A stretch of 64,000 bases of DNA from Clitopilus passeckerianus (lineage: Eukaryota; Basidiomycota; Agaricomycetes; Agaricales; Entolomataceae): NCBI GenBank assembly GCA_944990035.1, contig CALYLX010000106.1, positions 248,001 through 312,000 of the forward strand, given 5' to 3'. The notes below the pieces were generated by a model, which saw nothing but the letters and a program-made list of their open reading frames with translations, did not search any database and was not told where the DNA came from. Position 1 is the stretch's first letter; every line of letters begins with the position of its first letter. Below, one piece after another: positions 12,879 through 23,184 of this stretch. The position numbers were made by a program, and so were the translations under genes.

Positions 12879-14593
12879 ATGAGTGACGATGGTGGGTCGC
12901 CGTCCAACGAACAGACCCAGTTCATGTAAGCGTTCCAGATATTTTTGCCTCGCGGTATCCATCGCGTTCATACTAACTTGGTCTCCTCGCAGTGCGGTCT
13001 TTTTCAACGCTTCAGCCATACCGGGAGCAGTGATATCGTTTCTCGTCCTCGTTGCATACGCGATTGTGGCATACCCGCGAGTCTCTAGGAAATGTCTGGA
13101 TCGTGTCAGCTTCCGTCTTCTCTCCTACTCCTTATTGGCGAAGTAAGTGATGTCTTCCCTATTTAATTGAACCCTTATCGATAACGTCAACAGCGTCGTA
13201 TACGGCCTTTCCTGGACGGCTTCACCATCAAAGCCCGGCGTCAGATGTACGGTTGCGGCGTACTTCATTAATGTACGCGTTGCATTTTCTTGAGGACGCG
13301 ACGACACTTTAACTGATGAAAATTTCAGTTCACCCTCTTCTTGGCTACATTCTTGACGACGTGTATCGCTATGAACCTCCAGTGAGTTCAAGCTGCTTGA
13401 CCGATCAAGTCCATTCCAACTATTCTCATGTCTCATATAGATTAGTTCTCGTGCACGGGGTCAATGGGCGGAGAATGGAGAAATGGTATCTTCTGGGAAC
13501 GCTTGCTTTGTCGCTGGCTCTTACTTTACCTGTTCTTGGCTTCGGTCAATTTGGGTAAGTTCTTCTGGATCTCTCTACAGCCAACGAACTGACATTCCCT
13601 CCGTAGCTGGGACGAGGAGAACGCTGTGTGCTGGTACACCAACGACGGACGCGACAGGAGCAAACGACTTCATTGGTTGATCGCGACTCAGACTGTCTGG
13701 ATATCTCTCGCCGCTGCCATTGAGACCGTCTGCTCATCCATCGTCCTTTTATGGCTATATGAAGCCCATGTACGTACATTACCCCCGGGCCCGCCAGCCA
13801 GTGCTCTAATCAGCCTATAGCGTTCCATCCACCGCTTGGTTGACGCCGACGGGCAAACTAATATCAGTAGCGTCCATTCGGACTCGAGCCAATCCTCTTT
13901 CCTCAGCCAGAGCAAGCGGTTCCGGAGAATCGTCTTCCGCATTGGTATGTCCTTTGTTACCTTCAGCCTCTCGCACGCTGACTGTCGACACAGCTATGTA
14001 CCCGACTGTGAGCTTCCTAATCAATTACTCCTCGGTCATCCTGGATCTCTATACCAGTATCGTTGGGATGAAGAGCCACGTCGTCAGTTGCTTGTGATCT
14101 TCAATTTACTAACGTCTCTAACTTGTCCTAGGTGTTTGCGCTCTTGGTATTAGGTGTGTAATGCGGCAATTCGTCTTGAGCCCGAACCTAAACCCGTCAC
14201 AGATCTAGTCGTATACGCCCTTCGCCCTCTTGTTTATGCAATATTAGCGGCCACCGATCCGGTAAGCCTGCGTTCAATGGATAATTATACCAATTCTCAC
14301 AAGCCCTGGAACAGTCCTTTGTTAATGCTGTATATGTCCTACGGCAGCACTTACGGGAGCTTAATGAAGAGAAGAAAAGGCGGCGAATTGCTCAGCTACC
14401 GCTCCAATCGAGCAGCCGGCCAAGCAGCGCCCATGATCCTCCTATCGAACTCACTACGCCAGCACCTGGTGATTCCGATGTAAGCCTTGGCGTTGATCAA
14501 CGCCTAGGCAAAACCCAGCCAGCCGCAGAGGAAGGAGGATTAGAGGCAATCCACAGGCACAACGGACTCAGCGATTTGGAACGACAGATATAA
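12879..14593 (+). CDS. Seven-transmembrane GPCR, cAMP-receptor-like/secretin-type fold
   Basis: Predicted plasma-membrane receptor of about 392 residues, like the basidiomycete proteins annotated as family 2 / cAR-like GPCRs; the ligand is unknown. Eleven exons, all in phase: 12879-12925, 12993-13142, 13194-13272, 13329-13381, 13441-13554, 13607-13769, 13821-13944, 13994-14082, 14132-14153, 14203-14261 and 14315-14593. Helices are visible at AIPGAVISFLVLVAYAIVAY, VVYGLSWT, FTLFLATFLTTCIAM, YLLGTLALSLALTLPVLGF, WISLAAAIETVCSSIVLLWL, YPTVSFLINYSSVIL and YALRPLVYAILAA. Cys residues in the loop before helix 3 (GVRCTVAAY) and in NAVCWYT could form the usual extracellular disulfide. The first intron contains the branch sequence TACTAAC. 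The 22-base exon 9 is needed to keep the last helix in frame. The tail is polar and charged. Confidence 0.8.
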
Positions 14594-14884
14594 ATTAATT
14601 CGCTTTCGATCGCTACCTCTAGCACAATGTATATTATTGTACTCCTTGTTATAATATTTAATGCGAGTATCGAACAAACTGCAGGTACAATATTTCTTCT
14701 CAACGTGACTTCCCGCGGCGAGGCATCTTTGTGATAGTTCCTGGTTGAAACCAATTGACAAATTCTTATAGTCGTCACCTGTCCTACCTCCCATGTAGGA
14801 ATTGCGTAGCCCCTAACCTTGCTAAACCACGCGGTTTTATCCAAAGACTCCAATGGGAATCACGGCCACTGCAATATTGCTAAT
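14594..14884. other. Convergent intergenic gap
   Basis: Short gap between the GPCR stop and the decayed end of the F-box gene on the opposite strand. No coding pattern is visible; it probably holds the two 3' ends. Confidence 0.4.
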
Positions 14885-16546
14885 TTATAGGGATACAATA
14901 CGCCGCTTTGCGTTGGGAAATATCGGTTCCAACCGCCTGAATAGCTTCTCCTCCCCATTCACTATGTCCTTCCCCGTTCCGTACCCATTTAAGGTTATCT
15001 CCTGTACTTGAGGCATGGTCACTGCGGCGAGGTCGTCCCCGAGGTCATATAGCCGGGAAATTAATTGGAATGCCAATTTTTTCGAGATACTCGCAGGCCG
15101 CCAGTTTGTGCAGAACCGCTAAGGTGGCCCTTGGGGGGAACATGGTGTCAGCGGCAGTGGATTTGGTAGTCTATTGGAATCGCAAGGTACGCAGTCCGGC
15201 GCATGCGGCGGATATTCCCCGAATGATTTTGTTGTCAACACATACAAGGGCATCTCCTTGAAGATTTAAGTGTTGTAAAGAGTGTATGTTTTGCAAAGCA
15301 AACATGGCAACCCTTGCTTCCCCTAAAGCGCTGGTCATGGCATCACTGTTAACACTGAACGTACGTTCTCGTGTATAACCGAGCCCATCTTGTGATACGT
15401 TCAACGATGTCAGGCCTGAATATTGACCAATTGCTTGCAGTAATTTGGCCTGGGATTTGATGTCATGTAGCGTGTACTCGCCAGTTTGGAAGGTCATCTC
15501 CATGGGATGTCGTATCCTCAATGTGCGGAGGGGATGCGAGCCTTGTTGTGGTCCCGTCTGTAGGAGAAGCAAGAGAAGATCCGTTGCCGTTGGCCAGCTA
15601 AAGACTATATCCAGGTTCTCGAGGCTTTTGAATCCCCAACTTGGTGGCAATGAAGCCCCGGATAGAGGCCGATCATCCTCTGCATAATTTCTTTGCTTCC
15701 AGGAGCGTAGGTTCGGGAGAGAGGCGAGAGTATCGACAAGGTCGGGGGTAAGGTCAACGTAGTCAATTTCGAATTGTTCGAGATTAACGAAACCGTTTAG
15801 GACATGTGCTAGGGCTTCATCCTGTTCGAGGCCTTCCTCGTCAATGCCCTGCCTGATTACCAATCGCTTGATTTGATGCCAGGAGGAACGTAAAGACGAA
15901 AGAAACGAGGGAACGGGTTCCACCTCGTCGTCATAGTCGTCGAAGTTATCGATGATGACGTTCCTGAGACTGGCACCGAAGAAATGATGAAGATGATCTT
16001 TCATTTTAAACACGCTCTCCTCAGTGGGGTCAACGTGGACAGTGTGTGCATTGAGAAAGATGCCTTCCGAAGCGGGGAATCCACGAGAGGATGCCAACGT
16101 GTCCAAAGTCTCATTCGATACAAACACGACGTTTTGAAGACGTAGTTTCCGCACTTTTGTGCGATAAAAGTCAAATCTGCTCTGTTGATCGGAAGGGTCG
16201 TCGAAGAGTCTATATCAGAGGGGTAAAATAAAGGCTCAGTGAGCGACTGGATCACGACCTCAGCGCCTGATCACTCACCAACATCATATGACGACGACTG
16301 TCTGTGCAATAACCCCAGAGGTCATCAGGCAGAGTCCGAATGATCAGGTCAATACTTGGTAGTTGGTACCATAGCATTGTAAACGCACAATCAAGGGTGG
16401 TTCGTTAGATTTACTCATCTTTAGGCAGGCTTGACTCGCGAACCTTTGAAGCATTTGCACGATAAAGCCAGCCCGAAGAGATCCTCCAGATCCAGGAGTG
16501 TGAATATTGACAGCTGGAGTTTGTGTATTCCAAGGGCGGCATGCAT
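14885..16546 (-). pseudogene. Decayed F-box/LRR gene
   Basis: F-box/LRR proteins are substrate adaptors of SCF ubiquitin ligases and are strongly expanded in Agaricomycetes. Exon 1 (16546-16444) encodes an F-box-like start, LQLSIFTLLDLEDLFGLAL then SCKCFK. The next segment (about 16390-16270) encodes TLDCAFTMLWYQLPSIDLI, but no AG acceptor in the right phase precedes it, and the joined frame is one base short. The body (about 16190-15174) is an open LRR region containing RFDFYRTKVRKLRLQNV. It ends at a TAG (15171-15173), while the same frame continues with family-like sequence (TLAVLHKLAACEYLEKIGIP). Another frame change near 15050 leads to YDLGDDLAAVTMPQVQEIT and a final stop near 14885. Three independent defects argue for a pseudogene. 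A shortened protein ending at 15171 is the alternative. Confidence 0.65.
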
Positions 16547-17899
16547 GGGTTTCGCGACGCAGGTGAGCTTCTCTTAGGCTATAGTAGACATCCGATTTAA
16601 CGGTTTGATCAAGGCGACCAGCAGGAACTTTGAATCTGAGCCAAAGTGTTTATGCAAAGCCCTTCGATAGAGACAGCGCAGAAACGAGTAAAGGGCTTTC
16701 TCGGGGTCGTTTCCCAATCAAGCTCATGGCAGTAGGCAACACAGTCACAAGCGTTTGTGGTTATTTATCATTTCGAAGGATGCAGCTCGAACTGCAAAGC
16801 TTCAAGCCCAGTGAAGAGTGATCATGTTGAAATCGTGTGACATCTGCCAAAATCGAGTTAGTCGATGGCCGTCGATTTGAGGTGAAAAGTGTGTATATAG
16901 TAGATTTTGGATCGAGTGAGAAATGGTTACATCGTTTGGGATAGGGTAACGTAGATACCAGTCGATTTGAACGGATTACAGGAGGCGTACATCTCTTCCA
17001 ATCGGCCCATATTGACTGGTAGCATAGCCGCTTGTGCTTTCAGGGGGTTGGGCAGTCTTGTGGTTTCTTGACATTAGCTAGGTGGATTCGAACGATATTT
17101 AATTTTCATTTCAATCTAGAGTACCGGTTACACTATTTTACTTCTACAAGTAAATATCCCCGTTAAATGTCACCTTTGTGTCACCGTGCTGTCTTGAGCA
17201 CAAGTACTGGTTCCGATACATGGAAAGCTAATTTCTACAACGTTTAGGATTAGTTGAGTGATTGAAAGTGGAGAACCAACGGAAGACGTACCAAGATAGT
17301 TATTTTTAAGGCGGTGGCGGAAGGGCTAAGAGCATCTAGCAAATAATAACCATCAGGGTGTCGAAAGGCAAGAAAATTGAGCCAAGCTACTTATCTTCTT
17401 TTCAGATGTGGCTTGACACCGGTGAACAAGTGACTATATGCGGCGCCGGCCTGTGCTGCTCACACGACGTGGATCAGTGCTAAAGGAATTCCCAAAGAGC
17501 CGTGGTGCTCAGTTTATATGGTTGAAGATCTTCTACATGGTGCGTGTCCCATGAGATGAGGTGAGCAGGAGGAATTCTGTTGGCGTACAAATGCAGTAAG
17601 GTGGAGGAGGGTGGAGGTAGGGAAGAGAGAGAACAGCGAAAGTAGTCTGCCTCTTGATTTCAAGTTGACTGTATCCGGAAGACGCCGCGCTATGGAACGG
17701 CTTCATATCCAACATGTCGTCAGAATATGGCTAGATAGATAAACTGAACCGGTTGAAGAACTAGCTTCTAAATCTCCGACGCGCAGGATTCAGTCGATTC
17801 TCTAACGATGGGAGACGATCCGGACAATTACAGGCGAATTGACGCGATTTCCGGATATGGTGTCTTCACTGGGCTTCAAGCTTCAAGCCGAAAAATATT
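16547..17899. other. Intergenic, nothing recognised
   Basis: About 1.35 kb between the F-box pseudogene and the Copia target duplication. There are no open frames with protein-like composition, no tRNA and no tandem repeat. It likely includes the ancestral promoter of the F-box gene. Confidence 0.4.
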
Positions 17900-17904
17900 T
17901 ATCG
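17900..17904. repeat. Copia target-site duplication, left copy
   Basis: The bases TATCG immediately precede the TGTTGAAC end of the Copia LTR remnant and are repeated at 27943-27947 just past the other end. This marks 17905-27942 as one original insertion unit. Confidence 0.8.
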
Positions 17905-17985
17905 TGTTGAACAGGCACACCCCCAGCGAGGGAAGGTGCAGTAAGGCTACTAACCTGGGGTAGAGTAGAGTGAGGCTGTGAGAGC
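17905..17985 (-). repeat. Copia LTR remnant (3' LTR end, truncated)
   Basis: Eighty-one bases matching 27529-27609 with one difference. They stop exactly where the Gypsy LTR begins. The full copy continues for another 333 bases that are missing here. Confidence 0.85.
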
Positions 17986-18470
17986 TGTTAAGGCAGAGCC
18001 TAACAACTTAGGTAATACTGTTTACGCTCGATGTCTTTGATAAACAAAGACAGAGATTTGTCAGCAGCTGCGGCTGTACTGACGACCTGGTGAGATTGAC
18101 GAAGCAAGGGACTTAAAGGCGAAGTAGAGAACTAAGCAGTTAGGTAGATTGCCTAGGTCAAGCTGAGGAGCCTTGACCAAATGGTACAGGTTTATATACC
18201 TATCTAGTAGTTCTAAATATAGCACATGCGCAGCATGCTGAGTAAGTAATGAGTCATGCGCAGCATGATGAGTAAGTACATGAGTCAGTATGACTCAATG
18301 CGAGTCAGAAAGAGTCAGATAAGGTATAAGTCTCTCACGATCGTGAGAGATGCGGAGTAAGCATGGAAAAAGATGAAAAATGCGCAGTGATGCGCAGCAT
18401 ATGTGAGTAATCGTGCATAGGTAAGCGGGCCGGGGTATGTAAGGAGAAACATGTAAGCAAAATCATAACA
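17986..18470 (-). repeat. Gypsy 3' LTR (485 bp)
   Basis: Begins TGTTA and ends TAACA on the plus strand, so it has 5-base inverted ends. No difference from 24755-25239 was found on reading both. It contains TGAGTCA-type motifs, a 20-base palindrome and the TATA region described for the other copy. Confidence 0.9.
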
Positions 18471-18482
18471 TTACCCTCTCGC
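18471..18482 (-). promoter_or_regulatory. Gypsy polypurine tract
   Basis: Read on the minus strand, GCGAGAGGGTAA lies directly before the 3' LTR. This is the place and composition expected for the plus-strand primer of reverse transcription. Confidence 0.65.
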
Positions 18483-18503
18483 TATCGTTGAAGTCTCCTG
18501 ACT

Positions 18504-21500
18504 TCAATTCCTTCCTTTACCCCAGAAGTGACGGTCTATGCCCTTGTGGTAGCGTTGTGGGCAGCTAACCGGGTAATGGCCTGGGCCACGATGATGGCAC
18601 AGACGACACACAAAACGAAAGCAATGACACTGTCGGTGTCTGCCTCCACAAATGTAGCATCTGAACCATCTGGGTGGTGGTGGTCTGTTGGCAAGGTATC
18701 CGGTGCGCGGCGCCTTCTGGGACGATACTGTTGAGGGGGAAGGTTCACCAGCGTTGGTGAGTCGGACTCTGGTGGGCTTTCGAATGCGGAGAGGTATGGC
18801 GTTGGAGGGTTTGCCATTGGGATTGATGTTTTCCTTGTTGTCGTTCTGTTCTTTTTTGACGAAGGGGTTATGTTTTATTTTTGCGGCGGTGTGTAAATTG
18901 GTGACGGGAGGAAATGCTCGTAGGGTTCCGCAAACTTGACGTGCAGTGAGGATCGTGACTTCCTCTTCTTGACTTTCCTCAGGCCCCCGGGGATTGGAGG
19001 CAAGGGTTTCGAAGTCTGTCTCCTCTGGGTTGTTGAACCAGTTTTGTCGTTCGGGGAAGAATTCGTCGAGGAAAGCTGTTCCTCCAATAGCAAAGAAGAG
19101 GTCTGTGAGGGTCTCCTCCGTTTCTCGATCAACTTTGTCCAAAAGTTGATCAAGATCGTCAGTGGTTTTCGCAAATTGGTGGCGCAGACGAGCCACTTCG
19201 TTGCGAGTTTCGGTTCGTCGGTTTTGGTAGAGGGTTCCTTGTTCTCCCACAGCGGTGAGAGGGTTGTCGTTGCTGCTCCAGGCAGTATGCGTACGGAGCG
19301 CCGTAATAGCGGTATCGGATTTGAAGGTGTTGCGGATGATGGTGCGGTCGTAGGAAGAGGCATTTTGAGACATTGTTATATAGTGGATGTGAGTGGGTTT
19401 GCTATGTGGTGTCAGGTGAGTTTCTTCCTCTTTTATACTCGGTGAGTATTTCCTGGCCCGCAGTTCCGACTCGGGCATCCATTCGTTGTCCGCTGATGGC
19501 CATCCCTTCCATTTTACGAGGTATCTGTGTCGCCCTTTGCCTTGTTTCTGATGGGCCACAATTGCTTCTATTTCGTATTCTTCTATTCCGTCGATTTCGT
19601 CAGGTGGCGGTTTAGAGAAGCTGGGTCCATGCGCTTTGGTGGAGATGTAACGGGTGAGAAGTGACGCGTGAATCACCGGGTGGATCTTCCATCGTCTTGG
19701 CAGGTCGAGTTTATAGGTCAGGTGTCCTTTTACCTCGAGTATCTTGAAGGGTCCTTCTCGTTTGGGTGCTAGTTTCTTGGAGATGTTTCCTTGATTGAGA
19801 TTTGTGGCTTCTAACCACACCTTTTCTCCGACTTTGAATGGGGTGAACTGTCGTGTGATCTTCTCTGCCATGCGTTGCGCAGCAAGTGCATGTGCAGCAT
19901 TTGCTTCATCGCGTGCTAGCAGAAGTTCCTTGATCCGTTTGTCAACTGCGGGAATTTTGCTAGTGGGAGCAATTGATGGGAGTGCAGGTGGTTCGTATCC
20001 CATCATTAGGTAGAATGGGGTTCGTTTGGTGACAGAGTGTGTTCGGCTGTTGTAGGAGAATTCTAGAGTGGTAATCCATTTGGACCAGGATTCGGGGTTC
20101 TGTGCACAGAAGATGCGGAGATAGGCATCAATCTCCTGATTGATCCTTTCTGTCGCACCATCGGTTTGTGGGTGGTAGGCGGTGCTCATGTTGAGCTTGA
20201 TTCCAAGGAGTCGTCCCATTTCTTGGAAAACTTTAGAGGCGAATTGAGGTCCTCTGTCTGAAATTCCTTTGTCGGGGAGTCCAAAGCGACGGTAAACGTT
20301 GTCAATGTAGGCGTTTGCAGTTCCTGTGGCGTCGATTTTCTTTGTGCAAGGGATGAAAATTGCCCCCTTCGTAGCTCCATGGTCGACCACGGCCATAATG
20401 CTATCGAAACCATCACTCTCTGGGAGATCCGTGTGAAAATCGTACGTCACTAGTGAAAATGGCCTAGTGGTTTCGGATTTGATGGGCATTAATGGTGGAG
20501 CGGTGGGGTGGTGATTGATTTTCATTTGCTGGCACATTGCACAGCCCTGCACAAAGTTCTTGATGAACACTGACATCCCTGGCCACCAGTAGTCCTTCCG
20601 GACTTTTTCCAGTGTCCCAAATTGTCCAGGGTGTCCTGCGCTGGGTAGATCGTGATAACGTTGGACTATCTTCCTTCGGAGGTCTTCGTCATCTGGTACC
20701 ACACACTTGTCCTTGTAGTACAAGATGCCATCGTCAAATTTCCAGTCTTCCAGGTTTGATCGGATTGGTGGGGGTCCGTCTTCTTTGGCGGTGCGAATGG
20801 CGTCAACAATCAGTTTGTCATTGACCATCTTGTGTACAATTTCGTCCTTTAGTTCAATGTCAATTGAGCGAAGGAAGAGCTTGTCGGGGAGGAGAATGAT
20901 GTCTTCGTTGTCAGTGTCTTCACCTGGGATGTGGTCTGGTCGTCGAGATAGTGCGTCAGATTGTATCATCTTTGCACCAGGGGTGTGTACAAGTTTGATG
21001 TTAAACTGGGATAGCATCAAATTCCATCTTGCTTGTCGTCGGTTCAACTTCCGGGCTTCTCGGAAGTATGTGAGGTTTTTGTGATCGGATAGAATCACAA
21101 CTGAATGTTGGGATCCATGGAAGTAGTGTCGCCAGGTTTCTAATGCGCGGATAATGCCTAGAAGTTCTCGGTCGTAGATTTCATAGTTCCGTTCTGTTTC
21201 CGAGAACGATTTAGATATGAAACCACATGGGTGCCATGATCCGTTGGCGTCACGTTGTTGTAGGACTGCTCCTGTTGCATGTTTTGAGGCATCGCTTTCC
21301 ACCACAAATGGCTTCGTGGGGTCAGGCATCAGCAACACAGGCGCTTCCAGGAATTTGTCTTTCAGGGTAGTGAAAGCTTTGTGACATTCATTGGTCCATT
21401 CCCACTTCTTGTCTTTCTTGGTGAGTTCGTTCAGCGGTTTGGCAATTTCCGCATATTTTCCGATGAACCTGCGGTAAAAGTTTCCGAATCCTAGGAATGA

Positions 21501-23141
21501 TCGGACTTCCTTTACTGTAGTTGGCGTAGGCCAGTCGCGCATCCCTGCAAGTTTGACAGGGTCCATGGAGATCTTGTTTGGTTCAATGATGAACCCGAGG
21601 TATTCCACTCTTGTGGTGTCAAATTGGCATTTCTCTGCTTTGAGGTAGAGATCGTTGTTTTGTAGTCTTTGTAAGACTCTGCGTGTGCGTTCTCGGTGTT
21701 TTTCTGGATCGTTGGAGAAGATGAGGATGTCGTCCATGTAGATGATGACCCATCCTTCGTCTATCATGTCTCGGAAAAGGTGGTTCATCATTGCTTGGAA
21801 GGTACCGGGTGAGTTCATTAGTCCAAAGAACATCACCATTGGTTCAAATAACCCTCGGTTGGTCTTGAACGCTGCTTTCCATTGGTCACCATCTTTGATG
21901 CGGATGTTGTGATATCTCCATCGAATGTCGAGTTTGGTGAAGACAGTTGCTCCTTTGAGTTTATCGATGAGTTCGCTAGCCAGCGGTAAGGGGTAAGCGT
22001 TAGGTATTGTTCCTTCGTTGAGTCGTCGGTAGTCCTGACATGGTCTTAGGGCTTCCGAGTCTTTCTTTGCAACAAAGAAGAACGGAGATGCTTGTGGGGA
22101 GTTGGATTCTCGGATGTATCCTTTGGCTAGATTTTCCTTGAGAAACTCGTCGAGTTTTTCTTGCTCTAAGGGGCTGAGCGGATAGACCTTGCAGTCTTTT
22201 GGCACGAAATCTGTCTTCAGATCTATGGCGTGATCCCAGGGTCGGCTTGGTGGGAATCGTTCGGATGCTGCTTTCTCAAAGACTTTTCTGTAGTCTTGAA
22301 GATAGTCGGGGATGATTTCGTCAAGGGATTTCTTTGGTTCCTTATCTTCTCGTTTATGTTCCAGAGCTTGCGAAATTGATGTTTTCGCACGTATCCACAC
22401 CTGCTGTGTGTGGTGTCTGGTTGCTGGATGGTGTGTTACCACCGTCTGTCGTATTGTGGTAGTTGGCCTGATTGGCCCGTACACAAGGTAATCCTTTGTG
22501 TGTTCCTGCGTAAGTGGGGGTTCCTCCTTGGTGAATATTCCGACTGCCGGTTCGTTCTGGCAGTATGCGATGAGAAAATCTTCATTGATCTCTTCTCCGT
22601 CTTTGACTATTCGGAAATAGTCGCTAAGTCCTTCTGATTTTCCGGGATTCTCTTCGGAACGATCAGGTGCTGGGGTAGGTGGCGTGTTTTCCTCTAGTAG
22701 TTGTTCTCGGATGGCTCTCATCCGCTTGATGTCTACTGCTCGCATCAATGTTTGCGACAGTTGTTGGGTAATGCGTGATTCGTCGATTTCGAGTGTGCCG
22801 TCGCTCCACGATATGATTGGATCTACCCGTTTTAGCCAGGGTAATCCAAAAATCAGGTGGTCTTTCCCGAGTCCAGTGACAAAACATCTTTCCTTGATGA
22901 TGGCTGTCCCTATCTTGGCAATAACCCAGGTAAAGTGGGTAATAGTTCCTTGTTTGTTCAGGGTGCCATCAACGTTTCGTGCTGTAATCGGTTGTCGGAG
23001 TGGGAGTAGCGGGAGGTGATGTGTCTTGGCAAAGACGGAGTCGATAAATGACCCTTGCGCTCCAGAGTCAATGAGAGCTTTTGTGCCGGCGATTGTTGTA
23101 TTTCCATCTAGGGGGTCTTGTAGAGAGATTGGGATACGCAT
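18504..23141 (-). CDS. Gypsy Pol polyprotein with chromodomain and C-terminal Cys/His extension
   Basis: 1545 codons from the first ATG. The frame is already open upstream, through about 23240, and overlaps the end of gag in the +1 frame, so a Gag-Pol frameshift is likely. Domains in order: aspartic protease (DSGAQ near residue 27-31), reverse transcriptase with YMDD near 466, RNase H starting DASKHATG near 617, integrase zinc region with H-x-H and CAMCQQ near 827-866, catalytic D-D-E (TYDFH near 900, SDRGPQF near 959, TER near 994), and a chromodomain (YLVKWKGWPSADNEW) near 1186-1226. After an internal Met at about 1257 the same frame continues for about 289 residues. This extension has an acidic, coiled-coil-like part and ends in a Cys/His-rich block (CYICGG, CRLCHHRGPGHYPVSC). 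No stop interrupts the frame. Confidence 0.92.
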   Translation of the reverse strand: MRIPISLQDPLDGNTTIAGTKALIDSGAQGSFIDSVFAKTHHLPLLPLRQPITARNVDGTLNKQGTITHFTWVIAKIGTAIIKERCFVTGLGKDHLIFGLPWLKRVDPIISWSDGTLEIDESRITQQLSQTLMRAVDIKRMRAIREQLLEENTPPTPAPDRSEENPGKSEGLSDYFRIVKDGEEINEDFLIAYCQNEPAVGIFTKEEPPLTQEHTKDYLVYGPIRPTTTIRQTVVTHHPATRHHTQQVWIRAKTSISQALEHKREDKEPKKSLDEIIPDYLQDYRKVFEKAASERFPPSRPWDHAIDLKTDFVPKDCKVYPLSPLEQEKLDEFLKENLAKGYIRESNSPQASPFFFVAKKDSEALRPCQDYRRLNEGTIPNAYPLPLASELIDKLKGATVFTKLDIRWRYHNIRIKDGDQWKAAFKTNRGLFEPMVMFFGLMNSPGTFQAMMNHLFRDMIDEGWVIIYMDDILIFSNDPEKHRERTRRVLQRLQNNDLYLKAEKCQFDTTRVEYLGFIIEPNKISMDPVKLAGMRDWPTPTTVKEVRSFLGFGNFYRRFIGKYAEIAKPLNELTKKDKKWEWTNECHKAFTTLKDKFLEAPVLLMPDPTKPFVVESDASKHATGAVLQQRDANGSWHPCGFISKSFSETERNYEIYDRELLGIIRALETWRHYFHGSQHSVVILSDHKNLTYFREARKLNRRQARWNLMLSQFNIKLVHTPGAKMIQSDALSRRPDHIPGEDTDNEDIILLPDKLFLRSIDIELKDEIVHKMVNDKLIVDAIRTAKEDGPPPIRSNLEDWKFDDGILYYKDKCVVPDDEDLRRKIVQRYHDLPSAGHPGQFGTLEKVRKDYWWPGMSVFIKNFVQGCAMCQQMKINHHPTAPPLMPIKSETTRPFSLVTYDFHTDLPESDGFDSIMAVVDHGATKGAIFIPCTKKIDATGTANAYIDNVYRRFGLPDKGISDRGPQFASKVFQEMGRLLGIKLNMSTAYHPQTDGATERINQEIDAYLRIFCAQNPESWSKWITTLEFSYNSRTHSVTKRTPFYLMMGYEPPALPSIAPTSKIPAVDKRIKELLLARDEANAAHALAAQRMAEKITRQFTPFKVGEKVWLEATNLNQGNISKKLAPKREGPFKILEVKGHLTYKLDLPRRWKIHPVIHASLLTRYISTKAHGPSFSKPPPDEIDGIEEYEIEAIVAHQKQGKGRHRYLVKWKGWPSADNEWMPESELRARKYSPSIKEEETHLTPHSKPTHIHYITMSQNASSYDRTIIRNTFKSDTAITALRTHTAWSSNDNPLTAVGEQGTLYQNRRTETRNEVARLRHQFAKTTDDLDQLLDKVDRETEETLTDLFFAIGGTAFLDEFFPERQNWFNNPEETDFETLASNPRGPEESQEEEVTILTARQVCGTLRAFPPVTNLHTAAKIKHNPFVKKEQNDNKENINPNGKPSNAIPLRIRKPTRVRLTNAGEPSPSTVSSQKAPRTGYLANRPPPPRWFRCYICGGRHRQCHCFRFVCRLCHHRGPGHYPVSCPQRYHKGIDRHFWGKGRN

Positions 23142-23184
23142 AGATTCAGCATAAAAATCAGTAGCTACAAGTACACTGGAAATA

